Positions 46,720-55,787 of a stretch of 64,000 nt of DNA are shown here, piece by piece. This DNA is from Treponema sp. CETP13 (lineage in GTDB: Bacteria > Spirochaetota > Spirochaetia > Treponematales > Treponemataceae). The position numbers and the translations under genes were made by a program. The notes under the pieces are model-generated. The model saw only the letters and a program-made list of their open reading frames with translations, was not told where the DNA came from and did no database searches. Numbering within the stretch: position 1 is the first letter of the stretch; every line of letters begins with the position of its first letter. The DNA lies in assembly GCA_001885315.1 (NCBI GenBank), contig MLPZ01000011.1:62001-126000 (forward strand), written 5' to 3'.

Positions 46720-47892
46720 TTACTTTGTTAATTCACTAACCATTTTTGCCATGCGATTAAGAGCTTCTTTTATCTTAATTATATCTGTAGCATAACAACA
46801 ACGAATAAAACCTTCTCCGGCTTGGCCAAAAACAGAACCAGGAACAACTGCTACTTGATACTTTTCAATAAGCTCTGTAGCAAACTCTTCACTAGTTAAT
46901 CCGGTTTTTCTAATATCAGGAAAAATATAAAAAGCTCCTTCTGGTTCAATAGTAGGCAATCCCATATTTATAAAAGCTTTATACATAAGATTGCGTCGCT
47001 GTTGATACGACACTCTCATTCTCTCTACTTCTTTCCATCCATTTTTTAAGCCTTCTAATGCCGCATACTGGCTCATAATTGGCGCACAAATTGCAGAATA
47101 CTGATGTAGTTTATGCACTTGATCCATTAAATCTGCTGGACCTGTCATAAAACCAATACGCCACCCAGTCATTGCAAACGCTTTAGAAAACCCATTTAAA
47201 ACAATTGAGTAATCTTTCATGCCAGGAAAAGATGCTATAGAAGTATGTTTATGATCTTCGTAGACAAGCTCACAATACACTTCATCTGTCAAAACCCAAA
47301 TTTCATGTTTTTTTACTACTTTTGCTATTTTTTCTAATTCTGCAACAGGAATCATGCGCCCAGTAGGATTACTTGGCGAGCAAAGCATAAGAGCTTTTGT
47401 TTTTGGTGTTATTACTTTTTCGATAGCTTCTGCTGTTGGATAAAAACCTGTTTTTGAAGTATCTAGATGAATTAGTTTTGTATCGCAAAGATCTGCAAGT
47501 GGTTGGTACGAAACATAACACGGCTCGCAAATTATAATTTCGTCTCCAGGATTTAATATCGCTCTAAGAGCAGCATCTATACCTTCAGAAACACCAATAG
47601 TTACCAAAACTTCATCTTGTGAATTATAGTGCAAGTCATATCGAGTTAAATATTTGGCAATTTCATCTCTAAGTTCTTGAATTCCCCAATTAGAGGTATA
47701 TGAAGTATGACCTTGTTCAAGATGATAATAGGCTTCTTCTCTCATAACCCATGGAGTTGGAAAATCAGGCTCCCCAACACCGAGCGAAATGATATCATCT
47801 CGTCCTATAACAAGATCAAAAAATTTACGGATACCAGAAGGTGCAATTTTCACTATTTTTTCTGAAAATCTATCTGTACGAGAATTACTCAT
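46720..47892 (-). CDS. Class I/II PLP-dependent aminotransferase
   Basis: The 390-residue product is an AspC/PatA-type fold type I aminotransferase. The PLP-lysine motif NGFSKAFAMTGWRIGFM, the aspartate region VLTDEVYCELVY, and CSPSNPTGRMI are present. Close family members act on aromatic amino acids, aspartate or N-acetyl-diaminopimelate; the substrate cannot be fixed. Its start overlaps the stop of the Lrp regulator by one base, so regulator and enzyme are made together. Confidence 0.92.
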   Translation of the reverse strand: MSNSRTDRFSEKIVKIAPSGIRKFFDLVIGRDDIISLGVGEPDFPTPWVMREEAYYHLEQGHTSYTSNWGIQELRDEIAKYLTRYDLHYNSQDEVLVTIGVSEGIDAALRAILNPGDEIIICEPCYVSYQPLADLCDTKLIHLDTSKTGFYPTAEAIEKVITPKTKALMLCSPSNPTGRMIPVAELEKIAKVVKKHEIWVLTDEVYCELVYEDHKHTSIASFPGMKDYSIVLNGFSKAFAMTGWRIGFMTGPADLMDQVHKLHQYSAICAPIMSQYAALEGLKNGWKEVERMRVSYQQRRNLMYKAFINMGLPTIEPEGAFYIFPDIRKTGLTSEEFATELIEKYQVAVVPGSVFGQAGEGFIRCCYATDIIKIKEALNRMAKMVSELTK

Positions 47893-48377
47893 TATGCAGT
47901 TACCCCTTCACGATGATCTTTTTTATCATCAACATAGAGGACGCCATTTTCTTTGTATGTTTTTAAGAAAAAGTGTGTTTTTGTACTGCGAACACCATCT
48001 AATGTAGAAAGCTTTCTGGCAACAAAAAATGCAACTTCTTTAAGTGAGTCGCCTTCTATAACTACTTTTAAGTCATAGCCGCCACTCATAAGATACACTG
48101 ATTTTACTTGTGGATATTTATATATACGCTCAGCTAAAGCATCAAAGCCGTGTTCACGCTCCGGTTGCACTTGAATCTCAATCTCGGCCTTAACTTTATC
48201 ATCTGATGTTTCTATTTTCTCGGGATTAACAATTGTTGCATATTTAAGAATTACCCCATCTTGCTCTAATTTTGTAATAACCGATTGAACTTCTTCGGTT
48301 GATTTTTTTGTCATGGCGGCTATATCGGTCACCGACAAACGTGCATTTTCTTGTAATAAATTTAAAATTTCTTCCAT
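47892..48377 (-). CDS. Lrp/AsnC-family transcriptional regulator
   Basis: The 161-residue product has an N-terminal winged helix (LLQENARLSVTDIAAMTKKSTEEV) and a C-terminal RAM ligand-binding domain (KVKAEIEIQV, VKSVYLMSGGYDLKVVIEG). It probably senses an amino acid and controls the aminotransferase with which it is co-transcribed. GGGAGG precedes the start. Confidence 0.92.
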   Translation of the reverse strand: MEEILNLLQENARLSVTDIAAMTKKSTEEVQSVITKLEQDGVILKYATIVNPEKIETSDDKVKAEIEIQVQPEREHGFDALAERIYKYPQVKSVYLMSGGYDLKVVIEGDSLKEVAFFVARKLSTLDGVRSTKTHFFLKTYKENGVLYVDDKKDHREGVTA

Positions 48378-48415
48378 AATAGCCTCCCTAGGTATATTTA
48401 TGTAATGTAGCTGTA

Positions 48416-48444
48416 AGAATATACGAAAATTAAAAATATTACAA
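48416..48444 (-). promoter_or_regulatory. Candidate promoter of the lrp-aminotransferase operon
   Basis: On the minus strand TTGTAA (48439-48444) and TATTCT (48416-48421) are 17 bases apart, 39 bases before the start codon. Confidence 0.5.
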
Positions 48445-48515
48445 CTTTAAGGAGGAAAGAGAAAAAAAAGCTACCATTCTACCCATTTCAGTAAAACGAC
48501 AGCAAATGTAATGTA

Positions 48516-49019
48516 TTAAGATCCAAAAGAAAAAAGGATTCCAGTTTTTATGCTAGTAGTAGTATTTATCCAATTAGGTGGTCCAATTAAAAGATCTTGT
48601 TGAGCTTCTAAAAACCATTTCATATATTCATGAACTTTTACTCTAACACCACCCTTCAGATAGGGTCCCATATAAAACCTAGATTCATCAATATACTGAA
48701 ATTGAGGAGATAAACCTGTACCAACTAAATAATTTAGCTTTGATTCTTCATTAAATAAAAAATTTAATCCCAAATTTAAAGGAATATAGAAAAGGGCTTC
48801 CGTTGTCGAGTCTTCGACTCTGGTAGTAATTCCAAAATTAGCACCCATGTCTAGTTCCATACCCTTTTTTATTGGAACAACACAAGAAGCATCCATAGCA
48901 AGAAAAGCTTTTTCATAATTAAAAAAATCACCACCAAGACTTAACGAAAAGGAGGGAGTTGCGCTTATACCTGAAGCTATTGTTAAAGCAAAAATTAATG
49001 AGAAAATAAAACGTTTCAT
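48516..49019 (-). CDS. Secreted outer-membrane beta-barrel-like protein
   Basis: The 167-residue product has a signal peptide (residues 1-20). The mature part alternates hydrophobic and polar residues with Gly and aromatic residues (FSLSLGGDFFNYEKAFLAMD, GLNFLFNEESKLNYLVGTGL) and ends in a phenylalanine-bearing strand (IKTGILFSFGS). This pattern suits a small outer-membrane barrel. I recognise no named family. It follows another secreted protein by 99 bases on the same strand. Confidence 0.65.
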   Translation of the reverse strand: MKRFIFSLIFALTIASGISATPSFSLSLGGDFFNYEKAFLAMDASCVVPIKKGMELDMGANFGITTRVEDSTTEALFYIPLNLGLNFLFNEESKLNYLVGTGLSPQFQYIDESRFYMGPYLKGGVRVKVHEYMKWFLEAQQDLLIGPPNWINTTTSIKTGILFSFGS

Positions 49020-49118
49020 AATAACCTCTTTACTATTTTTTTTATTTTATATTTTTATTATCGGCAATACTACCAGCAGTAATAAGATAATCTTGGTTAG
49101 ACATTGCTTGAGCATACT

Positions 49119-49643
49119 TTAATAACCCTCATCATCAAGTTCGGCTCGTTTTAATATTTCTTCCATATCATAATTCCGCAGACCATTAACTTTTACAATA
49201 ACATCATCATCGTTCGTGTGCATTTCTAAAGTTTTAACATTACCACCCTGTAAATTAACATCTATATTGAGATCAATATTTCCATCTTCAAACATACTTC
49301 CATTAGTTGCAACCGTTCCATTCATAATAGTAAAAGGACAAACCAATTGCTCTTCATCGCTTGTTTCTTCCATCATACTACTCATACTATTCATATTTTC
49401 TAAAAATTCCTTAGCTGGAAAATCTTTATAATTTAAAGTTGACCCACTCCTATCCTCGTTATATTCTATAACCAAGGCTCCTTCTGGAATATCCACACCT
49501 AACATACTAGCCATCATGGACATACCATATATTGCCATAACACTACTAATAGTATTTTCCACTTCCTCTTCACTTGGTTCTGCAAAAAGACTCGCTGGCA
49601 ACAACATTATTGCAACAGCAATAGCTAAAATCATTTTTTTCAT
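49119..49643 (-). CDS. Secreted protein of unknown function (174 aa)
   Basis: The 174-residue product has a clear signal peptide (MKKMILAIAVAIMLLPASLFA). The mature protein is acidic and Met-rich (MAIYGMSMMASMLG, NMNSMSSMMEETSDEE), with a beta-rich second half (GNIDLNIDVNLQGGNVKTLE). I do not recognise it. A hairpin lies in its 5' untranslated region (49659-49679). Confidence 0.65.
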   Translation of the reverse strand: MKKMILAIAVAIMLLPASLFAEPSEEEVENTISSVMAIYGMSMMASMLGVDIPEGALVIEYNEDRSGSTLNYKDFPAKEFLENMNSMSSMMEETSDEEQLVCPFTIMNGTVATNGSMFEDGNIDLNIDVNLQGGNVKTLEMHTNDDDVIVKVNGLRNYDMEEILKRAELDDEGY

Positions 49644-49658
49644 ATCTACTCCTCTTTA

Positions 49659-49679
49659 TAGAGCACAGTTATTGCTCTA
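49659..49679 (-). other. Hairpin in the 5' untranslated region of the 174-aa secreted protein
   Basis: TAGAGCA and TGCTCTA form a perfect 7-bp stem with a 7-base loop 16 bases before the start codon. No T-run follows on the minus strand. Confidence 0.45.
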
Positions 49680-49757
49680 GAAAAAGTATACGGGAGATTT
49701 TAGAATTTGAAAAGGAGGTTTCATCAAATATAAAAAAAGAAGAATTACCGCGCTTAT

Positions 49758-50354
49758 TTAATAACTATATACGAGATGTTCTCTTTCATTTTGTAAATCT
49801 GTATCTTCTGGGCGCATAAAATGTATTGTTAATTTACAAAGTAAAAGATAAAAACCAACTAAATTTAATGAATGCTTAATTTCCATTGTTTTGTTTTTAA
49901 GTGAATTTCGAATAATTTTCTTTGGAAGTGCACAAATACGAGAAAGGTTAACAGCTACTTGTTCTTCTGAAACATCAGGAAAATATATATAGCCATATAG
50001 TGTATTCATTTTTAATTCATTTATTTGGGATTGATCAAACCCTAGTTGATTTATTGGTTCAAAAGGAGCTAAAAGAATGTAATCGTCATTTTCAATATCA
50101 CAAGAATTTGATAACACAAGTCCTGCAGTTCTGTATGTAGCAATCTCTCCTTCGCTATCAATTATAGCAAATGTTACATTACTTATTATGTCTCCTTGCG
50201 TAATCCCTTTTAAAGCAGAGGCATTATAACAAGAAAACGTTTTACCATCTTTATAAAATTGTTGTACACTATTTTTTACATTCGCTGCAATATAAGGATC
50301 AATTGAAGGAAAAAGTTCTTTTACAAGAGTAATAAATTCTTCTTCAAATTTCAA
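49758..50354 (-). CDS. Hypothetical protein, third gene of an unknown cassette
   Basis: I do not recognise this 198-residue protein. The middle has the stretch AGLVLSNSCDIENDDYILLAPF, which reads like an active-site or metal-site turn but belongs to no family I can name. There is no signal peptide or obvious membrane helix. A hydrophobic stretch near residue 170 (VGFYLLLCKLTIHF) is the only candidate. It lies 10 bases after the 82-residue gene. Confidence 0.6.
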   Translation of the reverse strand: MKFEEEFITLVKELFPSIDPYIAANVKNSVQQFYKDGKTFSCYNASALKGITQGDIISNVTFAIIDSEGEIATYRTAGLVLSNSCDIENDDYILLAPFEPINQLGFDQSQINELKMNTLYGYIYFPDVSEEQVAVNLSRICALPKKIIRNSLKNKTMEIKHSLNLVGFYLLLCKLTIHFMRPEDTDLQNEREHLVYSY

Positions 50355-50364
50355 ATATATATCC

Positions 50365-50613
50365 TTAATAAATTTTTATACCTGTTTTTTTATATAATTT
50401 AGATAAAGCCCTATTATGTTTTTTAAGTTGAATAGGAGTTAAATAATGCATTTCTGGAAAAACATCTTTTGCTATATCAATTGCAAAATTAGATTTTTGA
50501 TATGAAATTATAGCAGGAGTATTTGTAATTTCTTGTTGTAAATATTCTGCAACTTGTATCGGAGGTGTTTCACTCGAAGTTTGGTTAAACGGAATAGAAA
50601 ATGAAGTAATCAT
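50365..50613 (-). CDS. Small hypothetical protein, second gene of an unknown cassette
   Basis: The 82-residue product has no recognised domain. Its C-terminus is basic (LKKHNRALSKLYKKTGIKIY) and its N-terminus polar. The start overlaps the end of the first gene by four bases (ATGA), which indicates translational coupling and supports it as real. Confidence 0.6.
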   Translation of the reverse strand: MITSFSIPFNQTSSETPPIQVAEYLQQEITNTPAIISYQKSNFAIDIAKDVFPEMHYLTPIQLKKHNRALSKLYKKTGIKIY

Positions 50614-51344
50614 AATGTAAATTCTCCTTTTGTATATAATAAATTAAGCTTTGAACAAATAATAGTATTGGCTAATTTAAATATTCCCCAAAAAACATCA
50701 GTTGACGATTTATAATTTTTTTGATAATTAGCAGCATATCTATCATTAATATCTAATGTTATACCTATAGTATCGTGTTTTTCAATATCTTTAAGTGATT
50801 TTCCTAATACATTTGTCCCTGGAAGAACTCTAAGATTTTGAATTTTTATATTGATATAATATTTTTTATCATGTACAACAGCTTGTTTCATTTCTATATC
50901 ATACGGAGTGGCATTTTTAATAAACGTATGCTTTATCTGATTTTCTACAATTGTAGCAGTACTTGAAGAATAACCATTTTCCAAGGTGTTTATAGTTAAT
51001 CCACAAAAAAACATATTAGAAAATATATTTTTAGTTGCAATAAATAATCTATCTATATGTTCCATAAGATATGGTTTACATTTTTCTTCCCATTTATCAC
51101 AAAAATCTAAATTAAAACGTGTTGTAAATTGAATAGAATTTGTTGAAATAGCTAAACTAGAAAATCCATGATGACTTGTTGCCGTTATTCTTGGAAACTC
51201 AGAAGGGGCTACATCTGGTAACGTTATTAGATTAAAAGGTTTTGGATAATCATTTTGAAGTAAATTTTCTAACTCAAATACTTTTTCTCTAATATTTTGC
51301 ACTGGAGAAAAGAAAAATGTTGCTGTACTTGAAATAACTTTCAT
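50610..51344 (-). CDS. Hypothetical protein, first gene of an unknown cassette (TIGR04255-like appearance)
   Basis: The 244-residue product is alpha/beta by appearance. Segments such as EFPRITATSHHGFSSLAIST and NSIQFTTRFNLDFCDKWEEK recall the sporadically distributed TIGR04255 proteins, but I could not check this. The last part (STDVFWGIFKLANTIICSKL) is helical. A strong promoter (TTGACC, 17 bases, TATACT) lies 19 bases upstream and drives three coupled genes. Confidence 0.6.
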   Translation of the reverse strand: MKVISSTATFFFSPVQNIREKVFELENLLQNDYPKPFNLITLPDVAPSEFPRITATSHHGFSSLAISTNSIQFTTRFNLDFCDKWEEKCKPYLMEHIDRLFIATKNIFSNMFFCGLTINTLENGYSSSTATIVENQIKHTFIKNATPYDIEMKQAVVHDKKYYINIKIQNLRVLPGTNVLGKSLKDIEKHDTIGITLDINDRYAANYQKNYKSSTDVFWGIFKLANTIICSKLNLLYTKGEFTL

Positions 51345-51362
51345 TTTAACCCTATTAGCCTA

Positions 51363-51391
51363 AGTATATGCTTTATTTTTAGTACGGTCAA
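51363..51391 (-). promoter_or_regulatory. Promoter of the three-gene unknown cassette
   Basis: On the minus strand TTGACC (51386-51391) and TATACT (51363-51368) are 17 bases apart. It lies in the short gap after manC and isolates the cassette as its own transcription unit. Confidence 0.8.
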
Positions 51392-51404
51392 TATCTATCT
51401 CTCG

Positions 51405-52520
51405 TTATAATAAGTCATCACGTTTGTGTTTTTTTAATTTTTTGACAAGTTCTTTTATACTTTGTGATGATTTTTTATGTGCTACAAGCAAAGCATCATC
51501 TGTGTCTATAATGACAAGATCTTGAATACCAATTGTTGTAATTATTTTTTTTGTAGAAACATTGTTATGTATGTAGCAATTTTGAGTTTTAGAAATTAAG
51601 GTTGTCCCCTGAGTATGGTTTCCGGATAAATCTTTGTCTGAAGCATTCCATAACGAGTCCCACGAACCTACATCACTCCAACCTACCTGCAGAGGAACAA
51701 CTGTGCCAAGCGTTGTGTGTTCCATAACAGCACAGTCAATAGACAGTGCTCGATTTTTTGAAAAAGAGTCTTCATCTAGCACAATAAAATCACTTTCATT
51801 TAGGGCTTTTGTAAATGATTGTTTTGTATGCATATATAATTGTGGTTCAAACTTTTTAAGTTCATGCAAAAATATATCGGCTCTAAACACAAACATTCCG
51901 CTGTTCCAAAAGTACGAGCCGTCTGCAATGTATTCTTTTGCAGTTTCTAAATCTGGTTTTTCTGTGAACTCTTGCAAAGTATAGCTGTCTTTGTTGGCTT
52001 CTGTTATATCTGCTTTTATGTAGCCATACGCAGTCTGTGGAGAACTTGCAGTTATACCAAAAGTAACTAACCTTCCAAGCTTGGCCATTTTTACGGCTTT
52101 TACAATAGTAGCATGAAAGGACGATATATTATTAATAATATGATCAGAAGGTAATACAAAAACTAATGCAGAATCACTTCCAGAAAGTTTTTGAGCTTGC
52201 ATACAAGCTGCTGCAACAGCAGGAGCTGTATTACGTGCAACAGGCTCCAACATAATAATTGGATTTACCTTAATTTGTTGCATTTGTTCAGCAATAGTAA
52301 AACGATGTTTTTTGTTACAGACAATAATAGGACTTTGCATATACAATTTTTGATATTCAGATTCCAAAACTTCGTTTTCTAGAGGACAGAGTCTTTGCAC
52401 CGTTTGCTGAATCATTGTTCCAGTTCCTATTAATGACAAGAGTTGTTTTGGTTGTAATCTGCGTGAAAGTGGCCACAAGCGAGTGCCGGAACCACCAGAA
52501 AGAATAATTGAATACATCAT
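51405..52520 (-). CDS. manC: Mannose-1-phosphate guanylyltransferase
   Basis: The 371-residue product begins with the nucleotidyltransferase motif ILSGGSGTRLWPLSR and contains FVLPSDHII, EFTEKPD and WNSGMFVFR. It makes GDP-mannose from mannose-1-phosphate and GTP. It is a single-domain enzyme; the phosphomannose isomerase domain of the longer ManC/AlgA type is absent. GDP-mannose feeds the surface polysaccharide locus that follows divergently. Confidence 0.92.
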   Translation of the reverse strand: MMYSIILSGGSGTRLWPLSRRLQPKQLLSLIGTGTMIQQTVQRLCPLENEVLESEYQKLYMQSPIIVCNKKHRFTIAEQMQQIKVNPIIMLEPVARNTAPAVAAACMQAQKLSGSDSALVFVLPSDHIINNISSFHATIVKAVKMAKLGRLVTFGITASSPQTAYGYIKADITEANKDSYTLQEFTEKPDLETAKEYIADGSYFWNSGMFVFRADIFLHELKKFEPQLYMHTKQSFTKALNESDFIVLDEDSFSKNRALSIDCAVMEHTTLGTVVPLQVGWSDVGSWDSLWNASDKDLSGNHTQGTTLISKTQNCYIHNNVSTKKIITTIGIQDLVIIDTDDALLVAHKKSSQSIKELVKKLKKHKRDDLL

Positions 52521-52589
52521 ATTTTCCTCTTAAAGTAGTTAAAAACAGATAATTTACATTTTTTACGTTACACTAAGGCTCTTGTTAAT

Positions 52590-52598
52590 AGTATACCA
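52590..52598 (-). promoter_or_regulatory. Extended -10 element for manC
   Basis: On the minus strand TGGTATACT is an extended -10 with no clear -35. It is about 70 bases before manC. Confidence 0.35.
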
Positions 52599-52613
52599 CA
52601 CTTTTTGGATAGT

Positions 52614-52643
52614 TTGCCCACACATAGATTTATATGATACAAT
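52614..52643 (+). promoter_or_regulatory. Candidate promoter of the polysaccharide operon
   Basis: TTGCCC (52614-52619) and TACAAT (52638-52643) are 18 bases apart, followed by a CGGAG site and the first EpsG-like gene 30 bases on. Confidence 0.55.
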
Positions 52644-52672
52644 ACAAGAAAATTTAGACTCGGAGAAAACAA

Positions 52673-53692
52673 ATGTTTTTATATCTTGGAATTTTAGTTT
52701 TATTGCTTGCTTCTATATTTGCCCCTAAAAACAATAAAATACTATTTTTTATAAGTTGTTTTATATTATTTGCTTTGGCTGCAATGCAACATTGGAATGT
52801 AGGCAGAGACTCTCTTATGTATTATGATGTTTTTCAAGGTACTCAAAAAGCCCCTTTTGACGAACCATTATGGAGCTTTATAGCACAAATTGCTTATTAT
52901 TTTCATGGCAATTACTATGTTTTTCAGTCATTATTTTATTTGGCAGTACTTGTGCCTATTTTTTATGTAATTTATAAAAAGTCAGAACATTACCAGCTCT
53001 CTTTATTTTTGTTTTATGCCTTTTTTTATTATTTAAATTCATTTTGTATAATGCGACAAAGCCTCGCTATTTCTATGGCTGTTTTATGTTATTACTTTTT
53101 ATTCGAAAAAAAATATATAAAAGCTTTTGCCTTTTATTTTTTAGCTGTTTTGGCACATAAATCTGCTATTATTACAATCGTTCCTGTTATTTTTATTTTT
53201 TATAGATTTTCATATAAACAAATTCTACTAATTCTTGTAAGTACGTTTATTATTGGATTGGTTCTTCCAATACAAAAACTTGGTATCTTTTTTGGTTCAT
53301 ATAAAAAATATATTAATATGGTAGATCATGGGATTCGCACTAACCAGTATATTTTTAGTGCAACATTCGCAGTACTTAATATTATATTTTTATTTTTTAT
53401 ACGTTTCGATACAGAAAAAAATCAAAAATCAGCTAGCTCAAGCATCGTTCTTTTAGGTTTTGTGGTAATGAACCTCTCACAGCAATTAGTAATGGCCTTA
53501 CGTGTAACCCAATATTTTTTAATTGCTCAAATTCTTTATTATACGGCTAACATTATCGCAAAAGATAAAAACAAAACAAAATGGTTACTAGCATTACTTT
53601 TCTTTGCTTGTATTTACTTTTTTGGTTTATTATATCGAGACTCAATTGGGGTAATACCTTACAAAACACTTTTTTATACAAAATCAATATAA
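52673..53692 (+). CDS. EpsG-family polysaccharide polymerase-like membrane protein, copy 1
   Basis: The 339-residue product has about nine to ten membrane helices. The EpsG-type segments NVGRDSLMYYDVF, FYYLNSFCIMRQSLAISM and LAHKSAIITI are present, with the sign-off LLYRDSIGVIPY. EpsG proteins act like Wzy polymerases in polysaccharide assembly. The next gene is a diverged copy. The start has CGGAG upstream. Confidence 0.85.
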   Translation: MFLYLGILVLLLASIFAPKNNKILFFISCFILFALAAMQHWNVGRDSLMYYDVFQGTQKAPFDEPLWSFIAQIAYYFHGNYYVFQSLFYLAVLVPIFYVIYKKSEHYQLSLFLFYAFFYYLNSFCIMRQSLAISMAVLCYYFLFEKKYIKAFAFYFLAVLAHKSAIITIVPVIFIFYRFSYKQILLILVSTFIIGLVLPIQKLGIFFGSYKKYINMVDHGIRTNQYIFSATFAVLNIIFLFFIRFDTEKNQKSASSSIVLLGFVVMNLSQQLVMALRVTQYFLIAQILYYTANIIAKDKNKTKWLLALLFFACIYFFGLLYRDSIGVIPYKTLFYTKSI

Positions 53693-53704
53693 TTAGGAAT
53701 AATA

Positions 53705-54733
53705 ATGGCAATTTATTTTTTAATATTACTTATTTTACTCTTTTTTATACACTACAAAAATGAAAAACGTATTTTTTATTTTGCTTCTGTCCTTTTATTT
53801 TTAGTATTTGCGTTTAAAAATGTCAATTTAGGAGCTGACACTAGCTCTTATTTTACCCATTTTAAAGAACTTATAAATGGAGAGAACCATTATAAAACCG
53901 AACCAATTTGGGGACTATTAGCTCATCTAAATCTTTTTTTTGGTGGATATTATAAATCGTTCCAAATAATTTTATTTGCCTGTACCCTCCCACCCGTAGT
54001 GTATGTTATACGAAAAGACTCTAAAAATTATGTATTATCTCTGTTTTTTTATTATGCTTTTTTTTATTATCTAAATGCATTTTGCATTGTACGACAAGCC
54101 ATGGCTCTTTCATATTTGTTAGTGTGTTTTCATTTTATAAAAACCAAAAAACTAGTCCCTGCAACCATATTTTTAATCATTGCTATTCTTTGTCACAACT
54201 TGGCAATTCTAGGTATTGTTGCATTTATTTTTTATTTTAAAAGATTTTCCCTAAAAACTATAGTTATAGTATTGGGCTTAGCCTTTATTGCAGGCTTGTT
54301 TGTAAACGAACATTTTCTTTTTTTGGTACCAAGCCGCTATCAAAACCTATTTTTATGGGAAGGACATGGCTTTAGAGAAAAACTTATGCCGTATATTTTA
54401 ATTATTATGGCTATGAATATTGTATTTATAATTTGCTTACTACGTGGCTCTAAAACCAGCCTAAAAAGCTTTTGGGCACAAACAGTATTTGCCGGTTTAG
54501 TCATTATGAACGGAAGCTTAAACCTGGTACAAGGACTAAGAATTTCGCAATTTTTTATGATTACACAAATTATATTTTATGCAAACTATACAGAAGAAAA
54601 AGAAGACAAACAAAATTTATATAAATGGGGCTTAATAGCATATTCGAGTATTTATTTTGTAGGATTATTGTATCGAGACTCTATTGGTGTAGTGCCATAT
54701 ATACCTGCTAACTGGATACAAAACTTATTTTAA
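53705..54733 (+). CDS. EpsG-family polysaccharide polymerase-like membrane protein, copy 2
   Basis: The 342-residue product matches copy 1 throughout: NLGADTSSYFTHF, FYYLNAFCIVRQAMALSY, LCHNLAILGI and LLYRDSIGVVPY. The two are a tandem duplication that has diverged widely outside these motifs. Two polymerases may join different repeat units or one may be a ligase-like partner; this is inference. It begins 12 bases after copy 1. Confidence 0.85.
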   Translation: MAIYFLILLILLFFIHYKNEKRIFYFASVLLFLVFAFKNVNLGADTSSYFTHFKELINGENHYKTEPIWGLLAHLNLFFGGYYKSFQIILFACTLPPVVYVIRKDSKNYVLSLFFYYAFFYYLNAFCIVRQAMALSYLLVCFHFIKTKKLVPATIFLIIAILCHNLAILGIVAFIFYFKRFSLKTIVIVLGLAFIAGLFVNEHFLFLVPSRYQNLFLWEGHGFREKLMPYILIIMAMNIVFIICLLRGSKTSLKSFWAQTVFAGLVIMNGSLNLVQGLRISQFFMITQIIFYANYTEEKEDKQNLYKWGLIAYSSIYFVGLLYRDSIGVVPYIPANWIQNLF

Positions 54734-54911
54734 TAACAAGAACAGAAAACAAAGCTTTTATATCTACAGCAGTACTATTTTGGTGCAATAGATTTTATTT
54801 TGCAAGTTACAGCATAGTAGAGGTGGCTCTAACAAGCTAAAAATAGTCACCACAAGACAATAAAAAGCAAATGTGCTATATTTTATGAATAAAAAGAAAA
54901 AAGAGAGAATT

Positions 54912-55787
54912 ATGAAGGGAATTATTCTTGCCGGTGGTAGTGGTACGAGACTCTACCCGTTAACAAAAGCTATATCTAAACAAATATTACCGATTTATGA
55001 TAAACCAATGATTTATTATCCGCTGTCGGTGCTCATGCTTGCAGGTATTCGCGATGTGTTGTTTATTTCTACCCCACGCGACTTGCCAATTTTTAAAGAA
55101 CTTTTTGGCGACGGTAGCAATATAGGTATGCATTTTGAATACAAAGTGCAAGAAGAGCCTCGGGGTTTAGCCGATGCTTTTATTGTAGGTAAAGATTTTA
55201 TTGAAAGCGATAGTGTAGCCCTTGTTTTGGGAGATAATATTTTTTATGGCCAAAGTTTTACTGCAAGCTTAAAAAAAGCGGTTAAAAAAATAGAAAGCGA
55301 AGGCGGAGCAGAAATTTTTGGCTATTATGTTAAAGATCCTACTTCGTATGGTGTTGTTCAATTTAATAAAGAGGGTAAAGTACTCGGCATAGAAGAAAAA
55401 CCAAAACACCCTAAGAGTAATTATGCTGTTCCTGGTCTTTATTTTTATGACAATGCGGTTGTAAATATTGCGGCCAATGTAAAACCTTCCAAACGTGGCG
55501 AAATAGAGATTACGAATGTAAATAATACATATTTAGAACAACAAAAATTGTATGTTGAGTTGCTTGGGCGTGGTATGGCATGGCTAGATACCGGAACGTA
55601 CCAAGGACTACAAGAAGCTGGTAACTTTATAGAGACAATTCAAAAACGACAAGGTTTGTATGTTGGGTGCATCGAAGAGATTGCCTATGCTAATAAATGG
55701 ATTAGCAAAAAAGAATTAGTAGCAATTGCTGCTGGCTACAAAACAGACTATGGTCAATACCTTACTTTTATTGCGGAGAATAATTAA
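54912..55787 (+). CDS. rmlA: Glucose-1-phosphate thymidylyltransferase
   Basis: The 292-residue product makes dTDP-glucose, the first step to dTDP-L-rhamnose. It has [34 protein letters not shown], and [10 protein letters not shown] start it at MKGIILAGG (54912), which has AGAGAG upstream and gives the usual length; an in-frame ATG at 54873 would add 13 lysine-rich residues. rmlC follows with overlapping stop and start. Confidence 0.95.
   Translation: MKGIILAGGSGTRLYPLTKAISKQILPIYDKPMIYYPLSVLMLAGIRDVLFISTPRDLPIFKELFGDGSNIGMHFEYKVQEEPRGLADAFIVGKDFIESDSVALVLGDNIFYGQSFTASLKKAVKKIESEGGAEIFGYYVKDPTSYGVVQFNKEGKVLGIEEKPKHPKSNYAVPGLYFYDNAVVNIAANVKPSKRGEIEITNVNNTYLEQQKLYVELLGRGMAWLDTGTYQGLQEAGNFIETIQKRQGLYVGCIEEIAYANKWISKKELVAIAAGYKTDYGQYLTFIAENN

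Noticed and set aside
54873-54911. Upstream start of RmlA at 54873
   Set aside because: It adds [13 protein letters not shown], unlike the family, and lacks a ribosome binding site; the ATG at 54912 gives the normal N-terminus.
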